The notes beneath the pieces are model-generated. The model was not told the DNA's origin, did not search any database, and saw only the letters and a program-made list of their open reading frames with translations. Both the position numbers and the translations under genes were made by a program. Shown one piece after another: positions 51,791-61,104 of a stretch of DNA of 64,000 nucleotides. Position 1 is the first letter of the stretch; each line of letters begins with the position of its first letter. Where the stretch lies: NCBI GenBank assembly GCA_045863555.1, contig BTUU01000017.1, positions 72,758 to 136,757 of the forward strand, read 5' to 3'. The stretch comes from JACRLV01 sp045863555 (GTDB lineage Bacteria; Planctomycetota; Phycisphaerae; UBA1845; Fen-1342).

Positions 51791-54613
51791 CTACAACTGC
51801 TGCCGAACCTCGATCGTCTCGTACGCCTCGATCACGTCGCCCGGCTTCAGATCGTCGAAGCTCTCGATCTTGATGCCGCACTCGAAACCGGAGCGGACTT
51901 CCTTCACGTCGTCCTTCACGCGGCGCAGCGAACCGATCGGCGAACCGTCGAGGACGATCCGGCCGTCGCGGATGAGCCGGACGCGGTGCGAGCGGCCGAT
52001 GACGCCGTCGACGACGCGGCAGCCGGCGATGGTGCCCGCCTTGGAGACGTTGAATACCTGGAGCACCTCGGCCTTGCCGCGGTACTGCTGCTGTTCCTGC
52101 GGCGCCAGGAGCCCCTCCAGCGCCCGGAGCAGATCCTGCTCGATGTCGTAGATGACGCGATAGGTGCGGACCTCGACGCCGGCCTGATCCGCCAGCGAGC
52201 GGGCCCGGTCGTCCGCCACGACGTTGAAGCCGATGATGACCGCCTGCGACGTCTGCGCGAGCGTCACATCCGCCTCGGTCACCGCGCCGACGCCCGCGTG
52301 CAGGATGCGCAGCTTGGCCTTGGTGCTCGGGAATTTGCCCAGCAGCACCTTCAGGCTCTCCACCGAGCCCTGCACGTCGGCCTTGATGATCGCGTTGAGT
52401 TCCGGAACCTCTTCGGTGTCGCCGCCGCGGAGCAGATCCTCGAGCGTCGACTTGCGCACGGTCCGCAGCGATTCCTGCCGCCGCTGCGTCCGCACCTCTT
52501 CGGCGATCTCCTTGGCCGCCGAGAGGTCCTCGACGACGTAGAGCTTGTCACCCGCGCGGGGCAGCTCGTCGAGACCGAGCACCTCGACCGGCGTCGCCGG
52601 CCCGGCGCTGTCCACCCGCTCGCCCTTGTCGTCGATCAGCGAGCGCACCTTGCCGTAGCCGGGGCCGCAGACGACGAACTGGCCGGGCTTGAGCGTGCCC
52701 TCCCGGACGAGGACCTCGGCCACGACGCCGCGGCCTTCCTTCATCTGGGCTTCGATGACTGTGGCCACGGCCGGGACGGTGGCGTCGGCCGTGAGCTCCA
52801 TCACTTCGCTGAGCGTGCTCAGGTGGCTGACCAGGTCGTCGATGCCGATGTTCTTGGTGGCGCTGGTCTTGATGACGTCCGTGCTGCCGCCCCACTCGGT
52901 CGGCGTCAGCTCATTCTCGGCGAGCTGGCCGTAGACCTTGTTCAGATCGATATTCGGAACGTCGATCTTGTTGAGCGCGACGACGATCTGGACGCCGGCC
53001 GCCTTGGCGTGGTTGATCGCTTCGACCGTCTGCGGCATGACGCCGTCGGTCGCGGCGACGACGAGAACAACGACGTCCGTCATCTGCGCGCCGCGGGCGC
53101 GCATCGCCGTAAATGCCTCGTGGCCGGGCGTGTCGAGGAACGTGACGTCCCATTCGCCCTTCTTGATTCGATAGGCGCCGATGTGCTGCGTGATGCCGCC
53201 GGCCTCGCCCGCGGCCACGCTCGTGCGGCGGATCGCGTCGAGGAGCGACGTTTTGCCATGGTCGACGTGGCCGAGGATGCAGACCACGGGGGGACGGGGC
53301 TCGAGGTGGAGCCGCTCGCGATCCTCGACGGAGTCTTCGAGCGCTTCCAGCGCCGTGCGGGCCTGGACGATCTCGATCGGCACGCCGAGTTCGGCCGAGA
53401 GCAGCTCGATCGTCTCGGCGTCGAGCATGTCGTTGATCCGGAGCAGCTTGCCGCCCGACTGCATCAGCTTCATCGAGACGGCCTTGAAGGTCGTACCCGA
53501 GGCCGCGCAGAAATCCTTCACCGTGATCGGCACCGTCACCTCGATCGGCCCGCGCTTGCCGACAGTCGGCTGGGGCCCGGGAGTCATCTGACGCCGACGT
53601 TCGGCGGTGCGGCGAATCCGCAGGCCCTGACCGGTGGCCGCTGCGAGACGTTCCTTGCGTTCGAGGACGTCCTGGTCCTTCCACTCGCGCATCCGCTCGT
53701 CGAACAGGAGGTCGGAATCGTGGTGACGGCGCGGACTGCGCGCGCCCTGCTTGCGGTCGCGCTCGTCGTCCTTGCGCGCGGCGGTACTGCGGCCGGGCAC
53801 AGGCGGGGGAACCGGAACGGGCCCCCGCGCCGGACCGCGTCCGGGGCCGGGACCACCCGGACCGCCGCCGGGCCGCCAATCTCCACCGCCGCCGGGCGAC
53901 CGCGGACGCGGCGCGCGGACGGGTTCGGGCGCTTCGATACGAACAACACGCGGGCCCTGGAGCACGGCCGGCGCGGGCGTCACCTGCGGGCCGGCCGGAC
54001 GGATGACCGGGGGCGGTGGCGGCGGAGCGACCGGCGGTGCGGCGGGTTCCACCTTCGCCGCGATTTCCACGGGCGCCGCGGGCGCCTCCTCGGGCGCTGC
54101 GGCTGCTGCGGCTGCTGCGGCCGCGGCCGCGACGGCGGCCGCTTCCGCCTGGCGGCGTTCCTCGGCCACCTGGCGGAGGTCGACGACGATCGGCTTGTTT
54201 TCGACAGGCGGCTCTTCGACGCGCGCCGCGGGTGCGAGCACCGGCGTTTCGACGGGCTCTTCGCGCGGGGCCGGTGACTCGACCGGGAGGGGTTCCGCCT
54301 CCGCCTCGACGGTCGTTTCGTCCGCAGCGGGTTCGGCGGTAGCGGTGCCGACGGAGGATTCGTCCCCTTCGGAAGCCGCCTTGCGGCGACGCGTCTTCTT
54401 GACGCTGGTGAGGTCAACCGGAGCGGCGACCTCGACGGAAGTCACGTCGGCGCCCGCGCTGAACCACTCCTTGATGGATTCCGCCAGACCCAGCGGAACC
54501 ATCGCCATGTGATTCTTCAGCTCGATTCCCTCGGCAGCACATTTGCGGATGATTTCCTTGCTGTCGATGCCAAGCTGTTTCGCGAGTACATGCAGACGCA
54601 ACTGTTTCGACAC
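51791..54613 (-). CDS. infB: Translation initiation factor IF-2
   Basis: A 940-residue GTPase that places initiator tRNA on the ribosome. It starts with the IF-2 N-terminal domain (QLRLHVLAKQLGIDSKEII), followed by a long low-complexity Pro/Ala/Glu region. The G domain has GHVDHGKTS (about 447-455), DTPGHEAF, and NKIDVPN, then the EF-Tu-like domain 2 and the C domain ending GDVIEAYETIEVRQQL. GTG 54613 is chosen because GGAGG lies five bases upstream; a longer reading has no ribosome site. A hairpin stands between 54631 and 54650. Confidence 0.96.
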   Translation of the reverse strand: MSKQLRLHVLAKQLGIDSKEIIRKCAAEGIELKNHMAMVPLGLAESIKEWFSAGADVTSVEVAAPVDLTSVKKTRRRKAASEGDESSVGTATAEPAADETTVEAEAEPLPVESPAPREEPVETPVLAPAARVEEPPVENKPIVVDLRQVAEERRQAEAAAVAAAAAAAAAAAAPEEAPAAPVEIAAKVEPAAPPVAPPPPPPVIRPAGPQVTPAPAVLQGPRVVRIEAPEPVRAPRPRSPGGGGDWRPGGGPGGPGPGRGPARGPVPVPPPVPGRSTAARKDDERDRKQGARSPRRHHDSDLLFDERMREWKDQDVLERKERLAAATGQGLRIRRTAERRRQMTPGPQPTVGKRGPIEVTVPITVKDFCAASGTTFKAVSMKLMQSGGKLLRINDMLDAETIELLSAELGVPIEIVQARTALEALEDSVEDRERLHLEPRPPVVCILGHVDHGKTSLLDAIRRTSVAAGEAGGITQHIGAYRIKKGEWDVTFLDTPGHEAFTAMRARGAQMTDVVVLVVAATDGVMPQTVEAINHAKAAGVQIVVALNKIDVPNIDLNKVYGQLAENELTPTEWGGSTDVIKTSATKNIGIDDLVSHLSTLSEVMELTADATVPAVATVIEAQMKEGRGVVAEVLVREGTLKPGQFVVCGPGYGKVRSLIDDKGERVDSAGPATPVEVLGLDELPRAGDKLYVVEDLSAAKEIAEEVRTQRRQESLRTVRKSTLEDLLRGGDTEEVPELNAIIKADVQGSVESLKVLLGKFPSTKAKLRILHAGVGAVTEADVTLAQTSQAVIIGFNVVADDRARSLADQAGVEVRTYRVIYDIEQDLLRALEGLLAPQEQQQYRGKAEVLQVFNVSKAGTIAGCRVVDGVIGRSHRVRLIRDGRIVLDGSPIGSLRRVKDDVKEVRSGFECGIKIESFDDLKPGDVIEAYETIEVRQQL

Positions 54614-54630
54614 GCATACCTCCAGCCAGG

Positions 54631-54650
54631 CTCCGGCGCGCGTGCCGGAG
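54631..54650 (-). promoter_or_regulatory. 7-bp hairpin in the infB leader
   Basis: CTCCGGC (54631-54637) and GCCGGAG (54644-54650) pair around a 6-base loop. On the transcript it lies 18 bases before the infB start codon and its ribosome-binding site, so it may affect translation. Confidence 0.4.
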
Positions 54651-54839
54651 AGGCGAGAAAGCCACCGTCCGCCCGCGCCATATCCAAGGCGCACGCGGCG
54701 AGAGACCCTCCCACCTCAAAGCGATGGGACACCGCCTGCGCGGCGTCCGACCGCCAGCCTGAGTCGCATAAGATACCAACAGAACGCGACCTATGCCACT
54801 GGTTTCCCGCGTGAATCTCGCTCGTGGGCGCGGACTGGC

Positions 54840-55283
54840 TCAGACTTCGGCGATTCGTCGGCCGGCCTCGGACTCGAGGAATTCGACGTTGCTTTCCAGC
54901 ACCCAGGGCAGCGCTCGAATCTCAGCCTCGTTGCACCAGCGGAGATCCGCCACCTCGGCCGGATCGGGGCGGAACCGGTCATCGACGAGTTCTGCTAACC
55001 ACCAGTGCAGCAAGAGGTTGCCGTCCGGTCGCCGGTACTCCCACACCTTTTCGAGCGGGCGGATCGCGCCGCCGGTTTCCTCGCGGAATTCGCGGGCGAG
55101 GGCATCGGGCTGGGGCTCGCCCGGTTCGATCCCCCCGCCGACAAAACACCAGGCCCCCCCGGCGAGGATGCCCTCGGCGCGGCGGATGAGCAGGAACCGG
55201 CCGGCCCGCCGGACGACGGCCACGACGCCCTCGCGAATTGACCCCGGGCTTGACGAGTTCATTCCCGGCAGCATATCAGGCAT
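54840..55283 (-). CDS. Nudix hydrolase
   Basis: A 147-residue protein with the complete Nudix box GGIEPGEPQPDALAREFREETGG (G-x5-E-x7-REUxEExGU), near residue 50. Such enzymes cleave nucleoside diphosphates linked to another group. The substrate is unknown; EYRRPDGNLLLHWWLAEL is compatible with a mutT-like or ADP-ribose-type fold. The start is uncertain: ATG 55283, 55274 or 55262 are possible. It lies 226 bases upstream of infB on the same strand. Confidence 0.85.
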   Translation of the reverse strand: MPDMLPGMNSSSPGSIREGVVAVVRRAGRFLLIRRAEGILAGGAWCFVGGGIEPGEPQPDALAREFREETGGAIRPLEKVWEYRRPDGNLLLHWWLAELVDDRFRPDPAEVADLRWCNEAEIRALPWVLESNVEFLESEAGRRIAEV

Positions 55284-55399
55284 AGGCCAACAGGAGGAAC
55301 CGGTACTGGTTCCGGACCGGCACAAATCGTCAGGTCTCAGCCTGTCCGGTGCGCAATGTTTCGGCCGAATCGGTTCGCGCAGTGCTCGGGAGATCGCGG

Positions 55400-56485
55400 A
55401 TGCTCATCGTCCTGCTCCTTTTCTGCGGCCAGGCGACGCCCCAGGACTCGGACATCGACGCCGACGAGGTCGTGACGCTCTTTCCGACGCTCGCGCGCCA
55501 GACCGATTCCGGCGGCTGGGAAATCCCGATCCACGGCTGGATCTACGAGCCGGAGGCACGCGTCGAGTCGCTTGACTGGTTCCTGAGGCAACTCGGCCTC
55601 GTGGCCCCGGACGAACCGGCCGCCGCCGCGCTGCTGGCCCGGCGTGCGGCTCCCTTTCTCGTCGACAACGAGCGCAACCAGCGCATTCCGATCCGCGTCG
55701 GCGGCCAGACTGCAAAATCGGAGCCCTCGCATCCGAATGGCCACTTTCGCCTCACGGTCATCGCCGCGGCGGAGGCGACGACGAAACCGGCCGGGTCGCC
55801 GCCGCTTCTCCGGGTTCACGCGCTGCCCAAGCCCGGGGACAGCCGCACCTTCCCGGGTACGGCCTATCTGCTCGACAACGAGGGCGTATCCGTCGTGTCC
55901 GACATCGACGACACGATCAAGGTGTCGAGTGTTCGCGACAAATCGGAGTTGCTGAAGAACACATTCGTGCGGCCCTTCAAGGCGGTCGACGGCATGGCGG
56001 CGCTGTACACATCCTGGGCCGGCCGCGGCGCGGCGTTTCATTATGTTTCGGCGAGCCCCTGGCAGCTCTTCGCCGCGCTCGACGAATTCCGGGCCACCGA
56101 GGGATTTCCGGCGGGGTCGTTTCACCTGAAGACGTTCCGGTTGAAGGACGAGACGTTTCTGTCGCTGTTCGAATCGCCCGAGGCGTACAAAACGTCGACG
56201 ATCCGCGAATTGATCCGCCGGTTTCCGAAGCGAAGGTTCATCCTCATCGGCGACTCCGGCGAGCGCGACCCGGAAGCGTACGCCGCTCTGCGACGCGAGT
56301 TTCCTCAGAACGTCGCGGCGATCCTGCTGCGCGATGTAACGGGCGAAGGCCGAGATGCACAGCGCTATCGGAACATATTCCGCGATGTTCCGGCCGACGA
56401 TTGGCAGGTATTTCGAGAGCCCGAAGAAATCGAGGTTCCGAACATCCTCACGCAGCCTAATCCAGATACTCGGGCGGAGCGATGA
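55400..56485 (+). CDS. App1-like phosphatidate phosphatase domain protein
   Basis: A 361-residue protein with an N-terminal hydrophobic stretch (MLIVLLLFCGQATPQ) that is probably a signal peptide or anchor. The C-terminal domain (about 180-350) has DIDDTIKVSSV, the DxDxT motif of the App1/DUF2183 phosphatases, then KAVDGMAALY, YVSASPWQLF, and RRFILIGDSGERDPEAY, with the order of haloacid-dehalogenase-type enzymes. Related yeast App1 dephosphorylates phosphatidate. ATG 55400 follows GGGAG; a GTG reading 17 codons longer has no ribosome site. Confidence 0.85.
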   Translation: MLIVLLLFCGQATPQDSDIDADEVVTLFPTLARQTDSGGWEIPIHGWIYEPEARVESLDWFLRQLGLVAPDEPAAAALLARRAAPFLVDNERNQRIPIRVGGQTAKSEPSHPNGHFRLTVIAAAEATTKPAGSPPLLRVHALPKPGDSRTFPGTAYLLDNEGVSVVSDIDDTIKVSSVRDKSELLKNTFVRPFKAVDGMAALYTSWAGRGAAFHYVSASPWQLFAALDEFRATEGFPAGSFHLKTFRLKDETFLSLFESPEAYKTSTIRELIRRFPKRRFILIGDSGERDPEAYAALRREFPQNVAAILLRDVTGEGRDAQRYRNIFRDVPADDWQVFREPEEIEVPNILTQPNPDTRAER

Positions 56486-56568
56486 TCGGCTGCCGACCTC
56501 CGGAAGGCAGCGTGAGTACGGGCCCGCACGAAAGGAAGCTCTCGCGCGCTTGCACGTGTAGTACAGAG

Positions 56569-56597
56569 TTGCGATGGTCCAATTTGTGTGCTAGATT
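56569..56597 (+). promoter_or_regulatory. Candidate sigma-70-type promoter
   Basis: TTGCGA (56569-56574) and TAGATT (56592-56597) are separated by 17 bases, and TGC precedes the -10 as an extended -10. Each hexamer matches the consensus at four of six bases. The ATG of the next gene is 48 bases after the -10. Confidence 0.4.
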
Positions 56598-56644
56598 TTT
56601 CCTGACTTTTCCGGTCAATCGAACCAACGACGGGAGCAGCGCAG

Positions 56645-57022
56645 ATGAACTTCACTTTGCACCTCGCGCAGTTCAGTGACCCCGGCGCCCTGATCGGCGT
56701 TCTTTGGATCGTCCTCGTTGTGCTGGTGATCGCCAGCTTCTGGGGTGTCTTCGCAAAGGCGGGCCAGCCGGGGTGGCTTTCGCTGATCCCGATCGTCAAC
56801 ATCTATATTCTCTGCAAGATCGCCGGGCGGCCAGGGTGGTGGCTGATTCTCATGCTCATTCCGCTGGTAAATCTCATCGTCGCCGCGGTGCTCTCGATCG
56901 ACCTTGCGAAGTCATTCGGAAAAGGGCTCGGTTTCGGTATTGGGCTCTGGCTGCTGGGGATCATCTTCTACCCGCTCCTCGCCTTCGGTCCAGCCCAGTA
57001 TCAGGGGCCGGCGCGCGGGTAG
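56645..57022 (+). CDS. Small DUF5684-type membrane protein
   Basis: A 125-residue protein with four predicted membrane helices. The segment GVFAKAGQPGWLSLIPIVNIYI, followed by KIAGRPGWWLILMLIPLVNLI, is the pattern of the DUF5684 group, with paired GQPGW and GRPGWW turns. The function is not known. The ATG is preceded by GGGAG. It is followed after 69 bases by a zinc-ribbon protein on the same strand, so the two may be co-transcribed. Confidence 0.78.
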   Translation: MNFTLHLAQFSDPGALIGVLWIVLVVLVIASFWGVFAKAGQPGWLSLIPIVNIYILCKIAGRPGWWLILMLIPLVNLIVAAVLSIDLAKSFGKGLGFGIGLWLLGIIFYPLLAFGPAQYQGPARG

Positions 57023-57091
57023 CAATCTGCCGGTCGCGTAGGACGCGGAACCGATCGGTTCGGAGACGCCGTACCACTTTGTCAATCGACT

Positions 57092-57760
57092 ATGGCAAAA
57101 CTGCTGCCTGATCCCACGTGGGTCGAGGCTCCCGAAACCTGCGCCGCCTGCGGGTATTCCCTGCGGGGACTCACGCCGCCGAGTCGTTGTCCCGAGTGCG
57201 GGACCCCCTTTGAGGCCCGCCAGCTCCAGCTCTTCGGCGTACCGCAGCGTACGGCCGGCCGATCTCCGCTTCGCTCGTTCGCGTGGGTGATGCTCATCAT
57301 CATCGCGGTCGTATACACGCAGGTCTGGCCGCTTCTGATCCTCAGCTTCCCGTGGTACTGGTCGATCATTCTTCCTGCAGGTCTTACGGCAGGCATGGTG
57401 GCGCTGCTCGCGTCGAGCCGGCGCGAGCGTTCAGGCGCTGAGCGGTTCGCCGTTACCCCGATTGGAATCGCGCGGCTACCGATCGGCGAGTCCGTCGAAG
57501 GCGCCCCAAGCGATTCCGCATTGATCGCATGGAGCCCGGTACACGGCGTGGAACTGAAACGCGTCAGCGCGTTCTGGCGGAGGCTGCGGATCGGCATCCG
57601 CAACGCGGATGGGTCACTTCATTCCCTGATCTTCGACGCGGGGATCCGTTGTCCGGATGCGCGGGCCGATGAAGTACATGCCGCAATCCGCGGCTATCTG
57701 GACCGTGTCGTCGACATCAAACCAGGGCCGGAATCGGAGGCCGGGCCAACGGATCGGTGA
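57092..57760 (+). CDS. Membrane protein with N-terminal CGYSLRG zinc ribbon
   Basis: A 222-residue protein. Here the zinc ribbon (CAACGYSLRG, CPECG) lies at the N-terminus (about residues 17-40), unlike the other examples in the window where it is at the C-terminus. Two membrane helices follow (about 65-100), then a cytosolic domain of about 110 residues with an SPVHGVELKRVSAFWRRLRIG segment, of unknown function. It lies downstream of the DUF5684-type gene and converges on the helicase gene. Confidence 0.7.
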   Translation: MAKLLPDPTWVEAPETCAACGYSLRGLTPPSRCPECGTPFEARQLQLFGVPQRTAGRSPLRSFAWVMLIIIAVVYTQVWPLLILSFPWYWSIILPAGLTAGMVALLASSRRERSGAERFAVTPIGIARLPIGESVEGAPSDSALIAWSPVHGVELKRVSAFWRRLRIGIRNADGSLHSLIFDAGIRCPDARADEVHAAIRGYLDRVVDIKPGPESEAGPTDR

Positions 57761-57773
57761 CGAGGCGATCGTA

Positions 57774-59963
57774 TCACGCTCCCTTCAGTACCTGCACCTT
57801 TCGCATCTCCACCGCCTCCGCGAGGAACCGATCCGTGTATGTCGGGTCGACGCGGTGGCAGCAGCGCGTCGCCTTTTCGGCGATGGTCTGGTACGCCGGG
57901 TCCTCCGTGAACGCGAAGAACTCGCCGGCGAGGATGACCAGCCGCAGCAGATGCCGCAGGATCAGGCCCTCCTGCTTGATCAGGTCGCGCGACTTCACGT
58001 ATTTGAAGAACTCGCCGTTCATCTCGAACGCCGGCCCGGCCACCCACTTGGGCTGCACGGTCACGCGCTCCGGGCTGGCCAGCAGGGATTGGAACGCGAT
58101 GTCGAGCATTTCCGGGAAGCTCGGCGGACGCGGCGGCTCCTCCTCGTCGTCGAAGAAGTCGCCCTCTTCGTCCGCGTCGGCGTCCTCGACCTGCGAGGGC
58201 ATGAGGCCCTTGGCGATGAGCATCGGCTCGATCACCTCCTGCTGGAGCGGTCCCTTCGGCAGGTCCCACGGCAGCCGGACCTTGCGGAGCAGCACCGTCG
58301 GCAGCTCCAGGGCTGATTCGAGCGCGATGAGTTTTTCCAGGTCGTCGCCCCGGGCGAGATGCTCACAGAGAAACGCGCCGTAGAGCGGGTCGACGCTGCG
58401 GAACGGCAGCAGGCGGAAGATCGACGGTTCGAGCGTGATGTGATCGCCATCCTCGGCTTTCTTCAGATAGCCCAGGGTGGCGAGGTTTTCGATCATGAAG
58501 CCCAGCTCTTCGTGGAACTTCGCGATGTGCTCCGGCGAGTTGAAGCGCTTGTCGATGAACCGGCGAACGTCGTGCAGCGCCCCGCTCTGCGTCAGCAGGA
58601 AGATCAGCACCTGGTAGGGCAGCCGCGACTTCGCGAACAGCCGCGCCGGGCCGGCTTCGATGAGCTGCTTGAACTGGGCGTTGCTCCAGTACTGCTCGGT
58701 CTTTCGACGGGATGGCCGCTTGCGTTCCATCTCCTTGCGGGCCCGCATCAGGCCGGGGTCTTTCGAATGCGGATCGATCTGGTCGTAGCGCTGCCGCCAC
58801 TTGGCGATCTTCGCATCGTCTTCGTGGGCCAGCGCGAACACGAACCCGCGCGTGTCGAACTGCGGCCGGCCGGCGCGGCCGAACATCTGGTGGGCGCTCG
58901 ATGCGGGGACGAGCTTTTTTTCGCCGCGTTTGCCTTTCAGGAGCGTGCTCAGCACGACGGAACGGGCCGGCAGGTTGATCCCCGCGGCCAGCGTCTCGGT
59001 GCAGATGACGAACGGGACCCACTTGCGATTGAAGAGATACTCGACGATCTCGCGGTGCCGCGGCAGGACGCCTGCGTGGTGGACGCCGACGCCGCGGACG
59101 AGCATCTGCTTGAGCTTCGGCCCGACGCCCTCGACGAGGTCATCCGCCCGCTCGGCCAGGTACGCCTCGGTCGCGGCCCGCTGCGCGGAGGAGTTCAGCG
59201 AGAGCCCCTTGAGCCGCTCGGCCACCTCCCAGCATTCGTCGCGGTTGAAGCAGAAGACGAGCGCGGGGACGCGATTGGTCGCGTCGTCGTCCGTCACCAT
59301 CGCGCCGAGCTGCTCGTTCAGAATCTTGTCCTCGACCCAGACGAATTCCAGCGGCACGCGGCGCTCGACGGTGATGACGACAGTCAGGTTTCGGCCGTGC
59401 TCCTTTTTGAGCCAGTCGGCGAAGTCGTACGGGTTGCCGACCGTCGCCGAGAGCAGCATCACGCGGACGTGCCGTGGTAGCAGCGTGAGGGAAAGCTCCC
59501 AGACGACGCCGCGCTCGGGGTCGTTGAAGCTGTGGAACTCGTCCATGACCACGCCGCCCGCGTCCTCGAAATCCGCGACGGACGTGTCGTTCGTGAGCAG
59601 GTGATTGAGAAGGATCTCGGCCACGACGACGCGCACGACCGCGTCCGGGTTTTCGCGGCGGTTGCCGGTGATGAGGCCGACATCCTCGCGGGCAAAGCCC
59701 CATTTGACGGCCAATTCCTGCATCTCGCGGAATTTCTGGTCGGTCAGGGCGATCAGCGGCGTCGTGTAGTAGAGGCGCTTGCGGGTGAGCAGCGCCTCAT
59801 AGACGGCCGCCTCGGCGATGAGCGTTTTTCCCATGCCGGTCGGGGCGCAGATCATCACGCCCGCGTCGCTCTCGAACCAGGCGAAAAGCGCCTCCTCCTG
59901 AAACGGGTAGGGGTTGAAGGGCAGCGTCTCGAGGAACTTGGAGAGAATGTCGGCGCGGTCCAT
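57774..59963 (-). CDS. Ski2-like DEAD/DEAH-box helicase (DUF3516 type)
   Basis: A 729-residue helicase. Motif I is CAPTGMGKT, motif II VMDEFHSF (DEFH), motif III LSATVGN, and the second RecA domain has VFCFNRDECWEV, AAGINLPARSVV and MFGRAGRPQFD (motif VI). The C-terminal 300 residues match the DUF3516/Ski2-type accessory region, with an acidic insert (DADADEEGDFFDDEEE). It probably acts on RNA or structured nucleic acid. The gene starts cleanly at ATG 59963 and is separated from the downstream genes by a 334-base gap. Confidence 0.9.
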   Translation of the reverse strand: MDRADILSKFLETLPFNPYPFQEEALFAWFESDAGVMICAPTGMGKTLIAEAAVYEALLTRKRLYYTTPLIALTDQKFREMQELAVKWGFAREDVGLITGNRRENPDAVVRVVVAEILLNHLLTNDTSVADFEDAGGVVMDEFHSFNDPERGVVWELSLTLLPRHVRVMLLSATVGNPYDFADWLKKEHGRNLTVVITVERRVPLEFVWVEDKILNEQLGAMVTDDDATNRVPALVFCFNRDECWEVAERLKGLSLNSSAQRAATEAYLAERADDLVEGVGPKLKQMLVRGVGVHHAGVLPRHREIVEYLFNRKWVPFVICTETLAAGINLPARSVVLSTLLKGKRGEKKLVPASSAHQMFGRAGRPQFDTRGFVFALAHEDDAKIAKWRQRYDQIDPHSKDPGLMRARKEMERKRPSRRKTEQYWSNAQFKQLIEAGPARLFAKSRLPYQVLIFLLTQSGALHDVRRFIDKRFNSPEHIAKFHEELGFMIENLATLGYLKKAEDGDHITLEPSIFRLLPFRSVDPLYGAFLCEHLARGDDLEKLIALESALELPTVLLRKVRLPWDLPKGPLQQEVIEPMLIAKGLMPSQVEDADADEEGDFFDDEEEPPRPPSFPEMLDIAFQSLLASPERVTVQPKWVAGPAFEMNGEFFKYVKSRDLIKQEGLILRHLLRLVILAGEFFAFTEDPAYQTIAEKATRCCHRVDPTYTDRFLAEAVEMRKVQVLKGA

Positions 59964-60297
59964 TTGGGCGGCATTGTACGGGCGGCAGTGCGGCGGGCCA
60001 CGCGGCCGCGCGGTTATCAGAATCGCAGCGCAACTTGTGCATGCCGATCTCGCGCCCTGCCGTCAACGCCGCGGCCAAGTGGGTCCATGGACGCACGATG
60101 GCGCATCACTCGCCCGCCCGGCGCCCTCGCGTCAAGGAATTTCCCCCGCCCGCCGATTCAATCGCTGTCGCAATCGCGACGCTCTCGACACAGACCCCGG
60201 CGATGGATGAGCCGGCTTCGTCAGTCAGCGACTCGGGCTCAGGAAGCCCTGCGTGCGTGGACAGGCACGACCGTCGCTCCAGCGGAGACCCGACTCC
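59964..60297. other. Divergent intergenic region
   Basis: 334 bases between the helicase gene (minus) and the B12-domain gene (plus). It must hold promoters for both, but no hexamer pair stood out. The ribosome site of the downstream gene (CGGAGA) is at about 60282. Confidence 0.5.
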
Positions 60298-61002
60298 ATG
60301 GCCGAAATGCTCCTGACCCGCTATCTCCAGCCCCTGCTCGCCGGACGCCGCGCGGATTGCTTCGCGATCATCCAGGAAGCCCTCGCCGCCGGCCGACCGG
60401 CCGCGGATCTGATCGAACACGTCGTCTGGCCCGCGATGGCCCAGGTCGACCGCCTCTACCGCGACGACCGCATCAACACGGCGCACGACAACATCGCCAC
60501 GCGGATCAACCGCACCGTGGCCGATCAGTTGCAGCGCGCCCTGCCGACCAGCCCGGCCAACGGCCGCCGCATCCTGGTCACGTGCGCGGATGAGCCGCGC
60601 GAGGAACTCGGGGCCCAGATGGTCGCGGACCTGCTCCAGTCCGACGGCTGGGAGGTCACGTTCGTCGGCGGCGGCGTACCGCACGATGAACTCGTTGCGC
60701 TCATCGGCCAGATGCGGCCGCACGCGCTCGTCATCTTCGGCACGCAGCCGACGAGCGTCCCGGCGGTGCGCCAGTTCGTGATGTCGATCCGCGAAATCGG
60801 CATCTGCCCCGAGATGAACATCATCGCGAGCGGCGGCGTCTTCAACCGCGCCGAAGGTCTCTGGCGCGAGGTCGGGGCCGACGTATTCTGTGACAGCGCC
60901 CGCGACATCCTCGAAACGGCCGCGACGCTCGAGCCTCGCATCCCGGGCGCGCGGCCGGTCGGGCTCGTGAAGAAGCGGCGCCGCAAGCGGAAGGCGTCGT
61001 AA
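60298..61002 (+). CDS. B12-binding-domain protein lacking the axial histidine
   Basis: A 234-residue protein. The N-terminal half (about 5-85) is a helical B12-binding_2-type cap (LTRYLQPLLAGRRADCFAII, YRDDRINTAHDNIATRI), the architecture seen in CarH/LitR-type photoreceptors and methyltransferase corrinoid modules. The C-terminal half has the B12-binding Rossmann fold: ILVTCADEPREELGAQMVADLL, VTFVGGGVPHDELVALI, IFGTQPTSVPAV and IIASGGVFN. The loop aligned with DxHxxG is PREELG, with glutamate in place of the cobalt-binding histidine. No DNA-binding domain is present. The basic tail (KKRRRKRKAS) is unusual. Confidence 0.72.
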   Translation: MAEMLLTRYLQPLLAGRRADCFAIIQEALAAGRPAADLIEHVVWPAMAQVDRLYRDDRINTAHDNIATRINRTVADQLQRALPTSPANGRRILVTCADEPREELGAQMVADLLQSDGWEVTFVGGGVPHDELVALIGQMRPHALVIFGTQPTSVPAVRQFVMSIREIGICPEMNIIASGGVFNRAEGLWREVGADVFCDSARDILETAATLEPRIPGARPVGLVKKRRRKRKAS

Positions 61003-61104
61003 CGCGGGCAGTCGGCAAATGCACACCCGCCGCGCCGAAGCGATTCGGCGCGGTGGCCTGCCCCTCGGGATGTGAATACGATCTCGCAGGAAAGGCAGGC
61101 TGTC

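Noticed and set aside
49982..54277. Open reading of over 1400 codons on the plus strand across infB and rbfA
   Set aside because: Antisense to well-supported genes, with no start signal or domain.
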